Shown: positions 57,073-64,000 of the stretch, piece after piece
Position numbering within the stretch: the first letter of the stretch is position 1
How the letters are laid out: the number at the start of each line of letters is the position of its first letter
NCBI RefSeq assembly: GCF_038002765.1
Contig: NZ_JBBODE010000002.1
Span: forward strand, 310,001-374,000
From: Peribacillus sp. FSL H8-0477
Lineage (GTDB): Bacteria; Bacillota; Bacilli; Bacillales; DSM-1321
Direction of reading: 5' to 3'
DNA length: 64,000 bases
Position numbers and translations under genes: made by a program
Notes under the pieces: generated by a model
Databases searched by the model: none
Told to the model about the DNA's origin: nothing
The model's input: the letters and a program-made list of their open reading frames with translations, nothing else

Positions 57073-57924
57073 ATGAAATATCAAAATCATCCATATACTT
57101 ATGTAGGGAATGTTCATTTACTGGTTAAGGATTTACATCGCAGCATGACTTTTTATAAAGAAGTGATCGGATTTACCATTCTTGAACAAACAGAAAAAAA
57201 GGCCGCGTTATCGGCCGATGGTAAAACCGTATTACTAACAATAGAACAGCCGGAAGTAATCATTGAAAAACAACCTCGGACAACTGGCTTGTATCATTTT
57301 GCACTCTTGCTGCCGACGCGGGCAGACTTAGGGAATGTTCTGCTGCATCTTCTCCAATCGGGGTATCCTCTTCAAGGCGCATCTAATCACGGTGTGAGTG
57401 AAGCTATCTATTTAGGGGACCCAGATGGGAACGGCATAGAGATTTATGCAGATACTCCAGAAGAAGAGTGGATATGGCAGGATAACCATGTGCAGATGAT
57501 TACTGAATCGATGGACGCAGAGGGTGTACTTGCCAGCCGGATAAGCGATACTTGGAATGGCTTACCTGTGGGAACGGTCATGGGACATATCCATTTGCAT
57601 GTTTCAGATTTAGTGAAAGCAGAGGAATTTTACATCAACGTCCTTGGTTTTGATGTGGTGTTAAGATACGGAGCGCAAGCGTTGTTTATTTCAACAGGGA
57701 ACTACCATCATCATATAGGTTTGAATACCTGGGCAGGCGTAGGAGCTCCTGCACCAACGAAAAACAGCTTGGGTTTAAAAACCTTTACCCTGCATTATCC
57801 TGATAGTGAAACACTGCAAACAGCTGTTGCTAAATTAAAAGAAATGGATGCCTATCTAACAGAAGACAATGGGGCGTACATCACACAAGACCCTTCAGGA
57901 AATGTAATACGATTATATGTATAA
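57073..57924 (+). CDS. CatE-like extradiol dioxygenase (VOC family)
   Basis: The 283-aa protein has two VOC domains: NVHLLVKDLHRSMTFYKEVI with DPDGNGIEIY in the first, and GHIHLHVSDLVKAEEFYINV with YHHHIGLNTWAG in the second. The B. subtilis relative CatE (catechol 2,3-dioxygenase) has this length and arrangement. The last metal ligand of the second domain is not obvious (NVIRLYV instead of an NxIEL form), whereas the first domain retains H, H and E. The ATG at 57073 follows GAGGAG. It is probably induced by catechols or quinones through the operator upstream. Confidence 0.78.
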   Translation: MKYQNHPYTYVGNVHLLVKDLHRSMTFYKEVIGFTILEQTEKKAALSADGKTVLLTIEQPEVIIEKQPRTTGLYHFALLLPTRADLGNVLLHLLQSGYPLQGASNHGVSEAIYLGDPDGNGIEIYADTPEEEWIWQDNHVQMITESMDAEGVLASRISDTWNGLPVGTVMGHIHLHVSDLVKAEEFYINVLGFDVVLRYGAQALFISTGNYHHHIGLNTWAGVGAPAPTKNSLGLKTFTLHYPDSETLQTAVAKLKEMDAYLTEDNGAYITQDPSGNVIRLYV

Positions 57925-57931
57925 CAAGGTA

Positions 57932-57964
57932 GACACCGGGATCATTTCTCGGTGTCTTTTTTTT
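57932..57964 (+). terminator. terminator after the CatE-like gene
   Basis: GACACCG and CGGTGTC form a stem with an 11-base loop, followed by eight T. Confidence 0.8.
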
Positions 57965-58119
57965 AGACTGGTGAAAGACTTTATAAATATTAAGTATTAG
58001 TTAAGAAAGGGATGCTACTTTACTGGTAACGAGACAAAATAAGGGGTTGAGTAGGCAGAGTGCTTATAAAGGGAAAAACACGGTCTTGTATGTTGTTTGC
58101 TTGGGGTTGGGCAATAACG

Positions 58120-58148
58120 AAAAAAAAATCCCCAGACAGGGGATTTTT
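58120..58148 (-). terminator. terminator of queT
   Basis: On the minus strand AAAATCCCC pairs with GGGGATTTT and continues in a T run; it overlaps the queT stop codon. Confidence 0.75.
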
Positions 58149-58632
58149 AAATAAGTTTTTCAAAATTTACTCGTCTATGAATGGCTAGAATAAGAGGTGC
58201 ACCAATTGCCATGACAGCAAATTCACCAATGGCAGTAGTCAGCCAAGTCCACATAATAGGCAGACCAAAAGCAAGGTTGAGCTCCAGCGCAATAATAAAC
58301 ATCGTTACGGTAAACGCAAGGATATTGACAAGCATCCGTTTCCAGATGGTTTGAATGAAGCGGCAGCAAATAATTGTAATCGTCAATGCAATTAAAGATT
58401 GGCCCACTCCAAAGATTAAATCATAGGCTTTCATTGGCGAAAATAGTAGATTGGTTAAAAAGACACCTAATAAAATACCAAAAATATATTTTTTGTTAAA
58501 AACGATTAGGTGATTAAACATTTCAGAGACTCGGAATTGAATATTGGTGAAACCGAATGGCTGAATAAGCATTGAGACAGCAATGTACAAAGCGGCCAAA
58601 ATACCGTTTATAACTAGTGTTTTACTATTCAT
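58147..58632 (-). CDS. queT: QueT-family queuosine-precursor transporter
   Basis: The 161-aa membrane protein has five to six helices and the QueT-type start (NSKTLVINGILAALYIAVSM, NIQFRVSEMFNHL). QueT is the substrate-binding S component of an ECF transporter for queuosine precursors such as preQ1. Its leader carries a preQ1 riboswitch, which independently supports the assignment. The ATG at 58632 is preceded by the riboswitch-masked GGGAG. Confidence 0.9.
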   Translation of the reverse strand: MNSKTLVINGILAALYIAVSMLIQPFGFTNIQFRVSEMFNHLIVFNKKYIFGILLGVFLTNLLFSPMKAYDLIFGVGQSLIALTITIICCRFIQTIWKRMLVNILAFTVTMFIIALELNLAFGLPIMWTWLTTAIGEFAVMAIGAPLILAIHRRVNFEKLI

Positions 58633-58642
58633 TTAGCAGGAA

Positions 58643-58682
58643 CTCCCTTAGTTTTTTTAGCGTGGGATGGTTTCGAACCACG
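58643..58682 (-). promoter_or_regulatory. preQ1-I riboswitch
   Basis: The minus strand reads CGTGGTTCGAAACCATCCCA, then CGCTAAAAAAACTAAGGGAG. CGTGG/CCACG forms P1, the A-rich tail AAAAAAACTAA matches the class I consensus, and GGGA at the ribosome site can pair with TCCC, so preQ1 should block translation of queT. Confidence 0.85.
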
Positions 58683-58729
58683 TTTTTGAGTGAATACTCG
58701 AAGACTAATAATATACTATTCGGCAGCTA

Positions 58730-60358
58730 TTAGTCAATTGGGAGTGTGATTTCAACAGTTGTTCCTATATCAATTTCACTCTGAATGTGGACAGATCCTT
58801 TATGTGCCTCAATAATTCGATAGGTGATAGTGAGGCCTAAGCCAGTGCCCTTTTCTTTGGATGAGTAAAAAGGTTCGCCAAGATGTTTAATTCTTGACTG
58901 AGTAATACCAAGTCCGTCATCTGTAATTCTTACTAAGACAGATGAGTTATTTAAAATAAATTCAACGTTGATCTTGGTGGCCATGGCTTCGATTGAATTT
59001 TTGATAATATTGATAAACACTTGTTTTAGTTGATTGGCTTCGCAGGATAGTGTCGGTAGTCGTGGGTTACTGCCGATGTAGAGTTCTGTTCCAGAAAGAT
59101 GAGCTTGTGGTTCAAGCAGAACGGCTACTTCAGTCATTAATTGATGGAGATTTTGTTGTGTTAGCTGTAACTCTTGGGGTTTAGCTAGTACAAGCAGTTC
59201 ACTGACAATCAAATTAATTCGATCTAATTCATTTAACATAATGTTGAAATAATCTTCGCGTGTATCGGAATCATCCTTAAGAAGTTGAATGAACCCTTTA
59301 ATTGAAGTAAGTGGATTTCTAATCTCATGGGCGACACTTGCCGCGAGTTCGCCGACTACCGATAGCTTTTCTGTTTTTCTAAGCATTTTCTCCGTTTCTC
59401 TGAGGTGGGTGACATCTTTTGCGTAACAAATTACGCCGGAAATTGTGCCGTTTATTAGAATGGGAACAATGGTACAAGACAGCCAGATCTCTTTACCCAT
59501 TTTTGTTTGGAAACGTAAATCTCCCTTATGAATCCCCTTCTTACTATGTATAACGTCAACAAAGGACTGTTTAAGGTTAAGTTGATCTTCTGGAGATTGA
59601 AGGATGAAGTCAAAAATAGATACTCCAACTAATTTCACTTCAGATTCGCCAATTAACGCTTCAAATCGAGAGTTCACATTAGAAATTAAACCTTCTAGGT
59701 CAAGCATAAAGATAGGATCAGGATTATATTCATATAAAGATTTATATTGCTGTTGGCTGATCGATAATTCATTCTGTGCTTGGATGATATCGGTAACATC
59801 ACGGCCAATTACAATGAGAGATTTTCTTGATCCATCTTGTTCAAAAAGAGGGATTTTTGTAGTATCAAATATTCGATGTGTGCCATCTGTGAGCTGAATC
59901 ACTTCTTGGCAATTTGTTACTTTTTTGGAGTTCCAAGTTACTTCGTCCGACATTTCACAATATTCGAGAGCACTCGAGCTAGTATGGGTAAAGCCGGCAA
60001 GTTCTGAGTCTGTTTTTCCTTTATAATCAACCTGTTCTAGGTGAAAGAGTTTTAAGCCAAACTCATTCACTTTAATCCAATTGCCCTTACCATCCTTAAA
60101 ATTCACGAAGTCCCCCATTGTATCGATTAATGCATGCAGCCGCAGCTGCTCTTCGGTAAGCTCTGCAAATTGTTCCATTTTTGAAAGATATAGATAAAGA
60201 AATATTCCTGTGAATAGTAGAAGGATGATGCCAATGGTTCGGTGAATATAGACTCTTAAATATTGTTCCTGAATCAGGTTATACATAATGTAATCAATAA
60301 TCAAAATCCCTGAAAGGCCTAAAATAGTATAAAAAAGTAGTACTTTATATTTTGACAT
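58730..60358 (-). CDS. PAS-type membrane sensor histidine kinase (sporulation-kinase-like)
   Basis: The 542-aa protein has two N-terminal membrane helices, two PAS domains (about 70-195 and 205-330), a HisKA dimerisation domain with the phospho-His in SVAHEIRNPLTSIKGF, and an HATPase domain (N box NIIKNSIEA, G1 DDGLGI, G2 GTGLGL). Kinases of this layout in bacilli (KinA-E group) feed the Spo0F phosphorelay or related pathways. No response regulator is next to it, which also fits an orphan sporulation-type kinase. It is monocistronic. Confidence 0.88.
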   Translation of the reverse strand: MSKYKVLLFYTILGLSGILIIDYIMYNLIQEQYLRVYIHRTIGIILLLFTGIFLYLYLSKMEQFAELTEEQLRLHALIDTMGDFVNFKDGKGNWIKVNEFGLKLFHLEQVDYKGKTDSELAGFTHTSSSALEYCEMSDEVTWNSKKVTNCQEVIQLTDGTHRIFDTTKIPLFEQDGSRKSLIVIGRDVTDIIQAQNELSISQQQYKSLYEYNPDPIFMLDLEGLISNVNSRFEALIGESEVKLVGVSIFDFILQSPEDQLNLKQSFVDVIHSKKGIHKGDLRFQTKMGKEIWLSCTIVPILINGTISGVICYAKDVTHLRETEKMLRKTEKLSVVGELAASVAHEIRNPLTSIKGFIQLLKDDSDTREDYFNIMLNELDRINLIVSELLVLAKPQELQLTQQNLHQLMTEVAVLLEPQAHLSGTELYIGSNPRLPTLSCEANQLKQVFINIIKNSIEAMATKINVEFILNNSSVLVRITDDGLGITQSRIKHLGEPFYSSKEKGTGLGLTITYRIIEAHKGSVHIQSEIDIGTTVEITLPID

Positions 60359-60685
60359 ATTTAATCTCCTTCATCATTGCAGCTTTGAAACCATAATGGA
60401 TTAGTGGCATACGTTCCTATTCTAGCAAAGTTGTTACAGTAATCCTATAGAACAAAGTGAGGAGAAGGTTGGAGTTTGAATTAAATTCCTTTATTTTGGT
60501 GTAATTTACAAAAAGAGAAGTGATCTTCGTGGTGTGGCATCTAGTGCATGAGATGAGGTGGGAAAAACTACTCATTCACCAGGAAGTGTTTATGCATTTA
60601 TAATCCTTGTGGAATACAAACTCATCGATGGAATAGTGAAATCTAAATAAGGCCCGCTAAACGGGGCCTTTTCGTTTGGTGATTA
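60359..60685. other. spacer with one terminator
   Basis: Apart from the hairpin AAGGCCC/GGGGCCTT at 60645-60672 (terminator of the minus-strand RsbR gene), this 327-base stretch holds no gene or repeat I can support. Confidence 0.5.
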
Positions 60686-61504
60686 TTAGATTGTCTGGAT
60701 AGCCTGCATGACTGACCCACAGGTCTTAATAGATGAAAAGTCAATACCTTGCCGAACAGCATGTTGAGCAAGAGCAGGACGAATACCTGTAATAATGACC
60801 TCGATACCGATTAATTCTAGCATGTAATGGATATTAAAGATGTGGCCAGCCACCTCACCATCCATTTTTACAATTCCTGAAAAATCAATAATCAGCCAAT
60901 TGATTTTATTATCCGCGATTTTAGGTAATACATTTTCAGTAATATGTGCAGCCCTTTCGTGGTCGATGGAACCATATAAGGGAAGGATGGCAATGCCGTC
61001 CTGAATGGGAACAATTTGTGCTGCTAATTCATGTGCCTCTATCTGTGCATCTTTTAATATTTGGGCAGACTTACGCTCATAGGCAAGAGTAGTTTCGCTG
61101 ATGCTTAAATCTAAGAGGTAGTTGATTATTTCAGTAATTTTCAACATTTCAGTGTGAGATAGATTAAATTTCTCACAGATATTCAATATGTAATTAACTA
61201 AAATGACACGGGAAGGTGGATACCGATTTATAATCTCGGAAAGATCACCATCAGTAGAAGCTTCTCTTTCGCCATTTTTCCTGCTCCAAGCTAAGATTTG
61301 TTTTGTGTTTATTTCTTTACCCTGTGCGATGGAATCAGCTAAACAGATAAAAAGTCCACTATACATCATTCTTGCTTGCTTGATCTCTTCAGTTGGGATC
61401 TCGGATGTAAACTCTTTTAAAATATCACTGACCAACTCAAGGGACAGATCCGCTGCATTTTCTTTAAGGTAAGCGGCCATATCATTGCCGTTTAATGGAT
61501 TCAC
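60686..61504 (-). CDS. RsbR-type stressosome protein without phospho-threonines
   Basis: The 272-aa protein has an N-terminal globin-like helical sensor domain and a C-terminal STAS domain (ILPLYGSIDHERAAHITENV, IIDFSGIVKMDGEVAGHIF). RsbR proteins build the stressosome that controls sigma-B, and RsbT phosphorylates Thr171 and Thr205 of B. subtilis RsbRA. At the corresponding places (IDxERA and the VVDxMVA motif) this protein has His and Gly. It may therefore be a non-switching or differently regulated scaffold member. No RsbS or RsbT gene is next to it. Confidence 0.85.
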   Translation of the reverse strand: MNPLNGNDMAAYLKENAADLSLELVSDILKEFTSEIPTEEIKQARMMYSGLFICLADSIAQGKEINTKQILAWSRKNGEREASTDGDLSEIINRYPPSRVILVNYILNICEKFNLSHTEMLKITEIINYLLDLSISETTLAYERKSAQILKDAQIEAHELAAQIVPIQDGIAILPLYGSIDHERAAHITENVLPKIADNKINWLIIDFSGIVKMDGEVAGHIFNIHYMLELIGIEVIITGIRPALAQHAVRQGIDFSSIKTCGSVMQAIQTI

Positions 61505-61595
61505 TAATGTTTCACCTTCCTTTTTTCATCATTATACGCTTAAAAGAAAGGTGAAATCTATTGTTAAACTCTTTTTAGTGAAGGCTTACTAGTCG

Positions 61596-61892
61596 CTAAA
61601 AGTCAGGGAGTTCTCCTAAGTTATTTTCTTTAATACCGTCCGGTTCACTTCGCAGAATGTCACGTCCGTATTTCTGGAAAACATCAACATGCCCCAAGTT
61701 TCCTTCTTTGGCTTCCATTATTGCAGTTGAATAATCGAGTTCACGACCTGTATTCGTCTTAATAGCAATGATATTTCCATCTTCATTCTTTCTCACCGCG
61801 ATAATTTCCTCTTTATCTGATTCAGGTTCTTTAGGAACTTTCGATGACTCAGGATGCAAATAATTCTCGTATGCTTCTTCAAATTTATCCAT
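61596..61892 (-). CDS. DUF3892 protein
   Basis: The 98-aa protein carries the DUF3892 core (IIAVRKNEDGNIIAIKTNTG, then FQKYGRDILRSEPDGI), a small beta-strand domain of unknown role common in bacilli. The N-terminal 30 residues are acidic and disordered-looking. AGGAGG lies just before the ATG. It is an isolated gene. Confidence 0.85.
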   Translation of the reverse strand: MDKFEEAYENYLHPESSKVPKEPESDKEEIIAVRKNEDGNIIAIKTNTGRELDYSTAIMEAKEGNLGHVDVFQKYGRDILRSEPDGIKENNLGELPDF

Positions 61893-62140
61893 ATCGAATA
61901 ACCTCCTATTGTCGTTACACCTATCTTGAACATTTTCATCCGAAAGTATGTGAAACAGGTTTTGTCATCTTTGTGCCGTATTTTTGGGAAAAGCCAGCCG
62001 ACTTTTCGGCTTACTTTACCTAAAGCCTTTTCCTCTGCGGCACGAACTGTTGGCACAAGACTTGCAATATCTCTAAGTACATCACATTAAGTGGTTAGAC
62101 TGTCAATTCGTTGTCAGTCAGATAGGGGAGGGAAACGTAT

Positions 62141-63214
62141 ATGAGTGCGAACCAAAATGCGAATACATTAGAAGCAAAGAAAAAACAAGAGGTTAAGCTA
62201 ATGAAAGCGGCAGTAGTGAATGAATTCAATCAAGAATTAGAAATTAAAGAAGTCCCAATACCTGAATTGGCATATGGAGAAATTTTAGTCAAAATTAAGG
62301 CTTGCGGGGTTTGTCATACAGATCTTCATGCGGCGCACGGTGACTGGCCAGTCAAACCTACTCTGCCTCTGATACCCGGTCATGAGGGTGTAGGCATTAT
62401 TGAAAAGGTGGCTGAAGGTGTCACTTCCTTAAAAGTTGGTGACCGAGTCGGAATTCCTTGGCTTTATTCAGCATGCGGCGAGTGTGAATATTGTTTAACC
62501 GGCAGGGAAACATTGTGTCCTGATCAATTAAATGCTGGCTATTCTGTGAATGGAAGTTATGCAGAATATTGCAAAGCACCGGCGAAATATGTAGTAAAGG
62601 TTCCTGAGGGATTGGATTTTGCTGAGGTATCTCCAATTTTTTGTGCGGGTGTGACGACTTATAAAGCCCTTAAAATTTCTGGTGCGAAACCAGGAGATTG
62701 GGTCGCTATTTATGGAATAGGCGGCTTAGGTCATGTCGCACTTCAATATGCGAAGGCAATGGGCTTTAATGTCATAGCAGTAGATATCCAAGATGATAAA
62801 CTTGAACTCGCAAAAGAACTGGGAGCCGACATAACGATTAACGGCTTGAAGGCAGATCCTATAGAGGATATTAAAAAGAAAGTGGGCGGTGTCCAAGCAG
62901 CTATTTCCGTAGCTGTTACAAAAAAAGCCTTTGAACAAGCATATAGCTCTGTTAAAAGGGGTGGGACATTGGTGGTTGTCGGGCTTCCTAATGATGTACT
63001 GCCCATTCCAATCTTTGATACGGTGTTAAATGGAATCACTGTAAAAGGTTCAATTGTAGGGACAAGAAAAGACTTAATGGAGGCACTTGAGTTTGCAAAA
63101 CAAGGAAAAGTGAAAACTAATATTGAAACAAAACCTCTTAAAGAGATTAACGAAATCTTTCAACGTATGGAAAAAGGACAGATTAATGGTCGTGTCGTGT
63201 TGACGATGGAATAA
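62141..63214 (+). CDS. zinc-dependent alcohol dehydrogenase (AdhP/AdhA type)
   Basis: This medium-chain dehydrogenase has catalytic zinc ligands in [16 protein letters not shown] and PGHEGVG, the structural zinc site C..C..C..C in [16 protein letters not shown], and the NAD-binding loop [12 protein letters not shown]. The family oxidises ethanol and other primary alcohols with NAD. The ATG at 62141 with AGGGGAGGG gives 357 aa, about 20 more than the family; an internal ATG at 62201 with GAGGT upstream gives the usual 337 aa. It is monocistronic. Confidence 0.9.
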   Translation: MSANQNANTLEAKKKQEVKLMKAAVVNEFNQELEIKEVPIPELAYGEILVKIKACGVCHTDLHAAHGDWPVKPTLPLIPGHEGVGIIEKVAEGVTSLKVGDRVGIPWLYSACGECEYCLTGRETLCPDQLNAGYSVNGSYAEYCKAPAKYVVKVPEGLDFAEVSPIFCAGVTTYKALKISGAKPGDWVAIYGIGGLGHVALQYAKAMGFNVIAVDIQDDKLELAKELGADITINGLKADPIEDIKKKVGGVQAAISVAVTKKAFEQAYSSVKRGGTLVVVGLPNDVLPIPIFDTVLNGITVKGSIVGTRKDLMEALEFAKQGKVKTNIETKPLKEINEIFQRMEKGQINGRVVLTME

Positions 63215-63215
63215 A

Positions 63216-63258
63216 AAACGAAACAGGATGCCCTTAGGGAATCCTGTTTCGTTTTTTT
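63216..63258. terminator. bidirectional terminator
   Basis: ACGAAACAGGAT and ATCCTGTTTCGT form a perfect 12-bp stem with T runs on both sides, between convergent adh and the sigma-54 activator. Confidence 0.9.
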
Positions 63259-64000
63259 ATGATTTCTTTACGTCTGTTTTATTCTTTTCATTTAGTAAAT
63301 AGCGCAGCTTTCGCATTGAAATATGGAGACGTTTCGCAGCCTCGTTTCTATTTCCAAATGTGTTTTGCAGTGCCTGCTGGACCATATCTTTGCCAATGTC
63401 CGTTTCAAGCTGTTTAATCTCAGTAAGAACATGTTCAAGATTTATTTTGTTGCTTGCATTAAAATCGGCGAGTTTCTCATTACGCCACTGCTTTAAATGA
63501 TTGTTCGTATTAAGAGACGGCGTTTCTGCTTTTAACATTCTTGCAGGTGCAGAACAAGCTGATGATAAAACGATATCATCAGCGGAAATATCGGAGTCTT
63601 GGTCCGCGAATGTGAGCGTACGGGTAATTACATTAGAAAGCTCCCGAATATTGCCAGGCCAATCATGCGACATAAGTTTATCTATGGCAGCAGGTGAAAA
63701 AGTAATGGATTGTTGGCCGTTCCGCTCTATGAAGTGATGTATGAGTATAGGAATATCTTCTTTTCTTTCTCGTAATGCTGGAAGTTCTAACGTAACAACG
63801 TTTAAACGGTAAAATAGATCTTCACGGAACGTACGGTTATCAACCGCTTGTTGAAGATTTTCATTCGTTGCAGCCACCAATCGAGCATTGGTTTGAAGGG
63901 TGTGACTGTTGCCTACACGCATAAATTCTCTCGTCTCTAATACCCGAAGCAACTTCACTTGAATCGCAGATGATGCTTCAGCGATTTCATCCAGAAACAG
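63257..64000 (-). CDS. sigma-54-dependent activator, C-terminal part
   Basis: The frame is open to the right edge, so only the last 247 codons are visible. They show the AAA+ enhancer-binding-protein domain: Walker B LFLDEIAEASS, the sensor region ARLVAATNENL, FREDLFYRLNVV, LPALRERKEDIP and WPGNIREL. A Fis-type helix-turn-helix (GNRNEAAKRLHISMRKLRYL) is at the C-terminus. It would activate sigma-L (RpoN) promoters. The N-terminal signal domain, and hence the regulon, are not in the window; an AcoR-like role is one possibility. Confidence 0.88.
   Translation of the reverse strand: MFLDEIAEASSAIQVKLLRVLETREFMRVGNSHTLQTNARLVAATNENLQQAVDNRTFREDLFYRLNVVTLELPALRERKEDIPILIHHFIERNGQQSITFSPAAIDKLMSHDWPGNIRELSNVITRTLTFADQDSDISADDIVLSSACSAPARMLKAETPSLNTNNHLKQWRNEKLADFNASNKINLEHVLTEIKQLETDIGKDMVQQALQNTFGNRNEAAKRLHISMRKLRYLLNEKNKTDVKKS

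Overview
The window is a piece of a low-GC Gram-positive chromosome. It is almost certainly a Bacillaceae member (Bacillus/Neobacillus/Cytobacillus type). The gene order follows the Bacillus subtilis yerA-yefA segment: yerA-yerB-yerC, pcrB-pcrA-ligA-yerH, opuE, gatCAB, dgkB and rlmCD (yefA). Strong AGGAGG-type ribosome sites, hairpin plus T-run terminators, an S-box, a preQ1 riboswitch and PurR/NagR operators all fit Firmicutes. No tRNA, rRNA or CRISPR array was seen.

Layout. 1-9.5 kb holds the yerABC / pcrB-pcrA-ligA-yerH block, interrupted at 2.4-3.3 kb by a duplicated, 21-bp-phased repeat region. 9.6-15.2 kb is an N-acetylglucosamine module: a leftward nagA-nagB-nagR operon ending in an extra SIS-domain gene, and a divergent PTS gene nagP, with a NagR-type operator in front of each. 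15.4-21.7 kb carries an RlmN-type methylase, opuE and gatCAB. 21.7-23.9 kb contains a dispersed Bacillaceae repeat and a complete IS1182-family element. The right end of that IS supplies the last codons and stop of a GGDEF gene. 25.4-30.9 kb has dgkB, small enzymes, rlmCD and a tRNA-dihydrouridine synthase. 31.3-35.3 kb is a two-gene bacterial Hen1-Pnkp RNA repair operon. 35.5-41.2 kb is a mixed accessory zone: an SDR, an EamA transporter, a 43% methionine mini-protein facing an S-box-controlled unknown gene, a secreted SGNH esterase and purT.

41.3-55.9 kb is the most unusual part. Six tightly packed rightward genes encode a secreted/anchored vWA protein, a 1129-aa tubulin-like protein, a large unknown protein, a multi-pass membrane vWA protein, a small unknown protein, a zinc-ribbon P-loop GTPase and a GTPase-associated (GAP1-like) membrane protein. 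That makes seven products if the small 209-aa protein is counted. Two divergent genes, a 45-aa membrane peptide and a zinc-ribbon membrane protein, share the control region. This looks like a membrane-tethered, nucleotide-driven assembly related to predicted vWA/GTPase conflict systems. No obvious toxin effector is visible, and the function is inferred only.

56-64 kb has a DUF1206 membrane protein, a CatE-like dioxygenase with an operator palindrome, queT under a preQ1 riboswitch, a sporulation-type PAS histidine kinase, an RsbR paralogue lacking both phospho-threonines, a DUF3892 protein, a zinc alcohol dehydrogenase and the C-terminal part of a sigma-54 activator cut by the window edge.
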